Positions 57,076-64,000 of a stretch of 64,000 nucleotides of DNA are shown in pieces. The position numbers and the translations under genes are program-made. This DNA is from Stropharia rugosoannulata. Taxonomy: Eukaryota; Basidiomycota; Agaricomycetes; Agaricales; Strophariaceae. The notes beneath the pieces are model-generated. The model ran no database searches, had not been told where the DNA came from, and saw only the letters and a program-made list of their open reading frames with translations. Location of the stretch: NCBI GenBank assembly GCA_028532985.1, contig JANCIK010000013.1:248001-312000 (forward strand). The letters are read 5' to 3'. Within the stretch, counting starts at the first letter, position 1; every line of letters begins with the position of its first letter.

Positions 57076-58626
57076 TTAATGACGTGCAAATTTAAGTAAC
57101 ACAGAATGTTAATTAACAGGCAGCTTTCTTCAACTAACACAAAAAAATTCCAATACGGAAATTTAATTAACGTCTAGACATACTCGGACATACGGTGTAT
57201 GCAGCAAAACACAGACATAGACATACGGCGTGCGTCCTGGACACAAGAGTACGCCGATGCTAGCACCTGGAACGCATCACGCCCACTGCCCGCCCAGCTC
57301 GCGGGGCGCATGTATGCGAGCCCAATCCCAGAGAATCCCTTTTGTTACCTCACCGCAGGCGTGGCCACCTTACCGTCCCTCTGCCGTCCGGTCCTAAGAA
57401 TCGATAGTGTGAGAACCGTATGATAACATATCGCCGTGCGGGTCTCGAGAACCATAATATGTTGTTGCAAAACATGCTCATATAAGGTATGTAACACAGA
57501 ATACAGAACTCAGAATAAAATGTCAGCCAGATTGTTGCTGTCGCCGTTGCGCAGGACACGATCAAATTAAATGTGCTAGGCCTACTTTGGTGTATGCATA
57601 TGCAAGTCTGACTATTAATTTAATATTGTTATTGCCGGGACAGCTGGGGAGTCGGGATGGGAGTGTTAAGGATCAGGATCACGCAGCACGCTGAACTCGC
57701 CGCTCAGAGATCATGCTGACGTGGAGTATGCTCTACTCAGTTATTAACACCATCAGCTTCAAGACATCTGCATCACCTTCGCATCAGCTCCACCGACCAC
57801 TCCACGACAATCAGCTTCACGACGACAGCTTGTTTGACACACTCGTCCCCTTCTCACTCGGTAATCACAACATCATCTTCTCATTATAGAGTATATTTTC
57901 ATCAACGGCAAACTGCTCCACCTGCGACTTACATCTTATCTTAAGACCACGGGCGGGGCCGCTGTATGCCCACTATAGAGTAGTAAGTAATCGAATGTAT
58001 CGATCGACCGCAGTACTTACCGGCGTGAATATTACTACTAATCTCGGAAACCCAGAGTCCTCTTTGGGACATAACAAACCCAATTTAGGTTGCTGTCCTT
58101 CAAGCTTCAGAGTCTGGGCTCTTTCCAACGACGACATCAACATACATACCCTTGTGTTCTTAAATTTCCCGGCACTTAGGTAATACTTAAGTGGTATGGA
58201 GCGGGATGGGGAGTGGTGCATGGACGCCGGGATGCAGTGATGGGATGCGGGCAGGCGGGATCAATTGCGCCGGGATGAGGTAGGCACTATACACACGTGG
58301 ATAGGAGTGTATCTACTTTGAAGAGCAAATGATGAAGGTAGGTTATTAATTGATTATATCACATACCATACCATTATTACATTAAACAATGATCAAGTTC
58401 AAGCCTGGACCCAGATAGGCTTCGTACTTACCACCTCTTACCCGCCTCTTCTTGAAAGCTCAGCTCGAGAGTCGAAGCTCGAAGCTCGAGCCTAATATTA
58501 TGCAGTGCGTGTGTGCTTCGTGATTCCCTTTCCCCTTAACCTTTCCCCCCGGCCCTGGCCCAGGCCCATTGGCATTGGCATTGGCAATGCAACAAACACA
58601 TCTCTCCGCCTCCTACTCCGCCTCCG

Positions 58627-58685
58627 AGTCCGAAATACCCCATAACCATAACCACACCCACACCCATAACCATAACCATAGATAT
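58627..58685. repeat. CCATAA / CCACAC short tandem repeat
   Basis: Repeats of CCATAA and ACCCAC units, telomere-like in look but not the fungal TTAGGG sequence. Confidence 0.6.
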
Positions 58686-59512
58686 AGGCTCGGTATGCTC
58701 GAACCACCCACCATATCAGATCTACGCCTCCCGCTCACCTTGCAACTTCAACACGCCGAGTCCCACCTCGACCGACGACTATACAACCCCGCCCAACCGA
58801 CGATAAGCGAAATGACACGACGCAAACGAAACGAAACGACGCGAAAACGAACAGAGACGCAAAGTCCAAAGGTGCGGGCAGGCAGGCAGACTCTGACAAG
58901 TGTACTAAGGTGATTACCTTACCTTACCTTACCTCACATTACCCGCACACAACACCACACCCTCACTCACAACACCACACCTCACACACCCTCACAACAT
59001 CACGACACAAAAACGAAAGCCATGTCCATGCGGATAATTATTAACTGCATTGCGCGAGCGAGGGGTCTAAGTAGATAGTACGAGAGGAAGGGAAGAAAGC
59101 ATTAGCTATCTATTTCGGGCTTCGGAGGTGCGAAGACGTGCTGCGGATGAGAGGCAGAGTACGTGCGGGAGCGGATTGGAGGAATATATGCGGAGGGAAG
59201 CACGATAGGTGGCGTGCGCGTGCGGATGGAAGTGTACGTGCGGGTATACCAAAAACCGAATAAGAGCAAAAAGGTGGATGAATGGAAAGAAGAAATAACT
59301 AAGCTATAACTGAAGCTGAACCGACTACGAAGCGAGAGAAAGTGGGATATAAACGAGTGTGGGTGCGCGTCCAGCTTCTGCTGGACTGGCGGTGCTACCT
59401 GCATGTACGCACTTTACAGTGCGAGTGCAGGATGCCTGGGAGGGGGGCGGGCGGGGAAAGTGTGCGGGGTTTAAGAACCCTTTTCTTGTTCTGTGCCGGA
59501 GCGACGGGAGGC

Positions 59513-60481
59513 TCACAGGTGGATGTTAACTGAAAAATACACCACCATTAACCAACCCCTCCAAAAACAATCAACCAAAAAAGAAACGCACTAGGAGTAC
59601 ACCCAACAGCAATAACCCCATTAAAGCTATTATTCTCACAGCACACCGGCTGTTGGGAACAGCTGTTCCCGCCCACCCCGACCGCGCTGAGCGGGGAGCA
59701 GGTGATGCCGACGGCGACGTTGGACGGGACGCCGACGATGCCTAGGAGGCCTATGAGGAGGGAGGCGATGGGGTCGTTGGATTGTGTGACTGAGTTGCAG
59801 CATTGTACTGGCCCGGTGTTGCATTGCGAGGAGGGGGTGGCGGAGGGGGTTGTGCGACGGGCGGCTGGGGGTGGGTGGGTTAGTTGATTTGTTTGAATGG
59901 GGGATAAGAAATTGGATGTAGGAAGAAGAAAAAATAATAGATAATGACATTGCGACATCGTTTCATCGTGTGAAGGAGGATATGACATTGACAGCGGAGC
60001 ATCGCATCTCCCTGACTGGAGACTTGTCCGTCTGTTGGGAAGAGCGAGCGCAATAGATCTTAGCGTCTACTGGTCCCGCCGAGGGCCGGCGGGACTAGTG
60101 CTAATTGAGTTTAATTAAGGTGGAGTGGGAGGACGGGAAGAGTGGGAATGCGTGTTGAAGTATGAGCGGAAACATAATTGAAGAGGACGGGTAGGAAGGG
60201 GTGACTGAGAACGGGAGGAGGAAGTGTAAGGTAACAAGAAGCCGCGCACGAGATAAAAATCAACCACCCAACCAAGCCAAAACGGAATAACAAAACAATA
60301 ATGGAAAGTATCAAAATACCCAAAACGCGTACTCACCCGAGGTCGGTGTCCAGCGGCGTGTGGGCGGGGCTGGTGGCAAGCCGCGCGCCATACGTGCAGC
60401 GTTCGTTCCCGGAGCGGTGCTCTGTGCAGCGACGCCTCCTGCGAGGGCGGCGGAGAGGGTGAGGCCGATGGTGTACTTCAT
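59513..60481 (-). CDS. Class I hydrophobin
   Basis: A small secreted amphipathic protein that coats hyphae and fruit-body surfaces with rodlets. Minus-strand exons 60481-60337, 59864-59592 and 59529-59513 join in phase to 144 residues. Exon 1 starts with a signal peptide (MKYTIGLTLSAALAGGVAA). The eight-cysteine pattern is CX6CCX32CX12CX5CCX12C: QCNTGPVQCCNSV, GITCSPLSAVGVGGNSC, QPVCCENNSFNGVIAVGC. The 17-nt last exon replaces a hydrophobic read-through tail by the canonical end TPINIHL-stop, which is why this splice was chosen. Intron 1 is 472 nt, far longer than any other in the window. TATA box at 60657-60665 region. The Ser/Thr-rich stretch between signal peptide and first Cys is typical. 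Confidence 0.88.
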
Positions 60482-60657
60482 CTCAGACTGTCTGGTGCGG
60501 GTGCGTGCGGGCGTGGTGTGGTGGGTACGTGCGACGACGGAGTAGGGTGGTCAACGACAGACGACAGACAACGACGAGCAAGGGCAGAACCGGAGTGAGG
60601 ACAGAGAACAGAGAGAAAGGGAAGTGGGTGGAAGCGAGTTGGGCTGGCGGGGGACGG

Positions 60658-60663
60658 CTTTAT
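60658..60663 (-). promoter_or_regulatory. TATA box of the hydrophobin gene
   Basis: TATAAA on the minus strand in context TGCTATAAAGCCG, about 180 nt upstream of the hydrophobin ATG. Confidence 0.5.
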
Positions 60664-60682
60664 AGCATCAGCCACGTTAGGA

Positions 60683-60913
60683 CTAGACCGTGCTGCGGCC
60701 ATCAGCGTAGAAGCCCCCTGCACCTCCCTGCAGAAGCGGCAGCCGCGATGGAGATGGACTAGGAATCAGGATATCGGGGCTAACCATATTCAGCACATCT
60801 GCGATCCGCTTTTTACCTTTCGGGGTGCATCGAGGAATGTTCGAAAAGTAAACGCTGTCTGCGCCTAACGTACGCACAAGCCGCCAAGCGCGGTCTAGCT
60901 CAGCCTGCGGCAT
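60683..60913 (-). CDS. Possible short gene or gene fragment (unknown)
   Basis: A 76-codon frame starting MPQAELDRAWRLVRTLGADS, then VYFSNIPRCTPKGKKRIADV and a Pro/Ser-rich tail. Amino-acid composition is more protein-like than its surroundings, which are low complexity, but there is no motif, signal peptide or splice partner. It could be a relic of a larger gene. Confidence 0.25.
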   Translation of the reverse strand: MPQAELDRAWRLVRTLGADSVYFSNIPRCTPKGKKRIADVLNMVSPDILIPSPSPSRLPLLQGGAGGFYADGRSTV

Positions 60914-63835
60914 CTTACTTTTCCTCCCTCGAGTCGACGAGTCCCCGCCCGCCCCCGTGCACCCCCCCTCCCCCCGCCCTGCATACGCACGCGCACCGAC
61001 GGTCTACCAGGCGTCCTCCCAGTTCCCACCGCGCCCGCCACTGTGTGCTCGGCGTTCGGCGCGCTCGGGACGGGGGTACGTAACACCGCACGCGACGCAG
61101 GGTTACTTGTTAGCTCAAGGAGTGGCGGGTGGTGCTGCCCGCCTTTGATTGCACGTACTATGTACCTCCTTGTCGTTACTACGTAGACGTAGACGTAGAC
61201 GTAGACACCTGCGGCCTGCCTGCCTGCCTGCCGCTGAAATAGTACTTGACAAAAATACAACGCCCTGCACCCGCCCTCACACTCCGACCGCCCGCCCGCT
61301 CGAGCCCGCACGTACGTAGTACGTACCTACGTCGGAAGGTTGTCCCTGGCCCTTGGAGCCCTCAGCGCCAGCGATCCAACCCTCCGGGCCTGCTGCACCG
61401 CCCACCTGCCATCCCCCCTTCCCGGCCCCTTGCTAGCTTGAGCTTCCATCCTTGCTCTCCCCCTTGCTACGTAGCTAGCTAGCTTCCCCTTCCCCTTCCC
61501 CGGCCCAATGCCCATACCCATACTCAGCCACACCCCCGCTCCCGCTGAGCGCACCGCCTGTTCCTTGCCCTTGGTGTCCTGCCCTTGGTGTCCCGCGCCG
61601 CCCTTGGAGCTCATGTACGACCTCCGATTCCCGCCCTTGGAGCACCCCGCGCCGCCCGCCCTAGCTCGCTCCACCCCACGCACGACGCACACGCGGAAGC
61701 CATGCGCGCGCTCCACTTGGTGGGCCGCATACAAGCACGCACGTACGCACGCATGATTGCACGTTCCCCGCGGTCCCGTCTTCATCGTGCTCCCCGTTCG
61801 TGCCGCGGCCTACTCGTGCCGTAGAGCACAGTGCGTTCCAACCCGCCCGCCCCTCCATCCCGCCCCCGGAATTAGTCCCTCCGCTCGGACCGCTCCCGCC
61901 CAATACCTCAGCCCTCAGCACTCAGCGCTCGGCCCCCGCCCACCCGCTCACCCCGCTCGCCAGCTGAAGGTAAGATTCAGATAACCGGGATGCACTTTCC
62001 CTTGTGCTCTTATTCCGCCGCTAGAGCCTAACGAGGGGGGTACTAGCGCTAGAGCCCAAAGAGTACCCTAACCAAGAAACACCATACCACAGCGATAAGC
62101 CAAGAGCCCGAGCCACCGCCCTTCAAATTTCAAATTTCGTTCACTAACTCACACTTCACTAACTCGCCCTGCGCTAGCGCACCCATACACGAGTTGGTAC
62201 GCGATTTGAGCTGAGCTGAGTGAATTTGTTGGCACTTGCATGGTGTATACTCTAGACACTGACGCATATACCCTAGACACTGACGCGCTCGGTACCCGTA
62301 CATAGTACTAGTACGACGCGCTTGACCTCGTTCGTCTTTATGCTTGCTTTATGCATTTTAATTTGACTTGCTCACTTTTCTTCATCTTTTCGCTTTTTGC
62401 ACCTTTCCACTTTTTCACCTTTCCGCTTCTGCACAGCGTGCACAGTTTACACCCACCCAAGCACCCACCCACATTTACCTCCAAGTACCTATATTCCAGC
62501 GCGTTGCACGGTCGCGTTTAGAGAGGCTAGGCTCGAAGCTGATGTTAGATGATGTCGCAGTCGCGGGTGGAGCTGATGTCGCGGGTGGAGCTGATGTCTG
62601 TACGTTGATGGAAAATATAGTTAAGGAGCAGGAAGGTGATGGAAAGTACTCTATAATATAATGAGCAGGAAGGTGTGAAGTTGTGAAGTCGATGCCAGAT
62701 GCATGGATGTCGATGGAAGGTGACTCCGACTCTCCGAGTGTGGACTTGTCGTGGAGTTAATGTCGTGGAGTGTCGTCAAGTGCAGTCGAGCTGATACGAA
62801 CTTGCGATGTGCGTATTGAAGTTGATGGTAATAAGTAATAGTGTACTCGAGTACAGCACAGTACTTCGTACATACTACATACTATACACGCGCACATTTC
62901 ACACCGCTGAGATAACCCCCCTACCGGGACCTATTACTCTCTTTCTTTCAAAGATATTTAATGTCCTCTCGCGAAACCGCTTGACTGATGATGCAGATGT
63001 TTTGCTGTTCTCCAACCTTCCGTCAATACCTCCCACCTGGGTAGGACTGGCCGCTGATCAGTACCAGTACCAGTACCGATTTCCCTCCTAATAACACAGC
63101 AGTCCCGACTCCCAGCCGTGCCCAGCCGTCCCGGCAATGACATTAAATTAATCACCATTACTTGACAATATTAATAGTCCGTGCATATAAATGTTAATAG
63201 TACGTGCATATACATACACCCAATATGCCTACTAGCGCGTTTAATTTCATCGTGTCCCGCGACGGCGACATCTAGATGACGTGTTATCCTATTTTATTTT
63301 ATTTCATTCCGAGCTCTGATTGAAGCTCTGTGTTCTGTGTTCTGGTTTATTCATACTCCCAACACAGGCTACTATAAATTCTCTTATTTTCCGACGGGTC
63401 TGGTTCTCGAGAAAGTTCGCATGATATACATATTATCTTTATCTTGTTCTCACACGACCGATTCTTAGGACAGACCGGACGGCGGAGGGACGGCGAGGTC
63501 TGCGGTGCGGTGCGGTGCGGTGATAAAGGGGATGTTTTAGAACTGGGCTTGCGTGCCTGCGACTCGCGAACGGGGGTGGGCGGGCAGTGGGCGTGGTGGG
63601 TGCCAGGTACTAGCCGCGTAGGCATACTCCCGTGTCCGGGACGCACGCACGCACGCACGCCGTATGGAGACCATGTTTCGCTGCGTAGTACACCGCACGT
63701 CCGAGTATATTTACATAAATCAATTCTACTCTGCATCCGATATATATGTACGCCAGTCCGGGTTAATTAATTAATTTCCCTGTCTATTGGAAATTTTCCG
63801 TGTCGGCTGGACTCGGAGAATGTCGTTTGTTGATT
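60914..63835. other. C-rich and microsatellite-rich, gene-poor region
   Basis: No gene supported. Holds many short tandem repeats: GTAGAC (about 61183-61206), GCCTGCCT (61213-61231), a 19-bp direct repeat with core CTAGACACTGACGC near 62251-62287, GCGGGTGGAGCTGATGTC twice (62563-62598), CAGTAC (63060-63077), GCGGT (63502-63522) and CACG (63642-63660). Between 60.9 and 62.0 kb the + strand is strongly C-rich. Confidence 0.45.
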
Positions 63836-64000
63836 AACATTCCGCGTTGATGTATTGGGAGAATATACCACGTTAATGAATGTTAATGTCACTGTTGCAG
63901 AACATAGGGCCATACCAAGGTTAGGCATGTCTACAGAATAGGAGCGCTCTATGATTGCATGACATGGGATGCGTTCGCGGTGTTTTTACGCTGTGTATGG
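63836..64000 (-). repeat. Dispersed repeat, right copy (inverted, cut by window end)
   Basis: Reverse complement of the repeat at 56918-57075, reaching the end of the window, so it may continue beyond it. Confidence 0.6.

Larger units (their letters stand above)
55971..59512. other. Gene-poor, repeat-containing region
   Basis: No gene supported. Contains a repeat whose inverted copy ends the window (see 56918-57075), AT-rich TTAATTAA-type stretches near 57040-57170, a CCATAA/CCACAC satellite-like run at about 58627-58685 and a CCTTA run at 58914-58936. Short frames here follow the base composition. Confidence 0.4.

Noticed and set aside
58627..58685. Telomeric repeat array
   Set aside because: Units are CCATAA/CCACAC, not the TTAGGG/CCCTAA repeat, and too short; treated as a microsatellite.
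61246..61985. Overlapping Pro/Arg-rich frames in the C-rich region
   Set aside because: Low-complexity translation of C-rich DNA on both strands without splice or start evidence.

Overview
The window looks like genomic DNA of an agaricomycete (mushroom-forming basidiomycete). Genes are broken by many short introns of about 45-75 nt with GT..AG borders. The families present are typical of that group: DUF6533/DUF6534 seven-helix proteins, multi-exon P450s, a class I hydrophobin and HET-domain genes. No tRNA, rRNA or CRISPR array was recognised. I built the exon models by hand, checking that splice sites and reading phase agree.

Layout. 1-10.4 kb: the 3' part of a P450, two tail-to-tail copies of a small secreted protein gene, prephenate dehydrogenase (TYR1), and a decayed Gfo/Idh/MocA oxidoreductase. 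11-17 kb: PEX3 and a complete 14-exon P450. 18-26 kb: a DUF6534 membrane protein, an F-box-like/leucine-rich protein, and two tail-to-tail DUF6533 membrane proteins with nearly superimposable exon structures. 28-33 kb: a small heat-shock protein with a heat-shock element, ribosomal protein eL27, and a Ser/Pro-rich protein of unknown function. 33-43.4 kb: three head-to-tail HET-domain genes sharing a five-exon plan. 44.4-56.0 kb: a complete, very young Ty3/gypsy LTR retrotransposon. 56-64 kb: repeat-rich, gene-poor DNA holding one class I hydrophobin gene and two inverted copies of a repeat.

The most unusual object is the 11.5-kb retrotransposon. Besides gag-protease and RT-RNaseH-integrase on the + strand, it carries four spliced or single-exon genes in antisense between pol and the 3' LTR. 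Each has its own TATA box 33-65 nt upstream of the ATG. None matches a protein I recognise; one has a cysteine-rich, zinc-finger-like region. The two LTRs differ by one base, so the cargo has had little time to decay.

Housekeeping genes (TYR1, PEX3, eL27, HSP20) alternate with rapidly evolving families (secreted protein, DUF6533, HET, P450). I see no evidence that the window as a whole is one pathway cluster.
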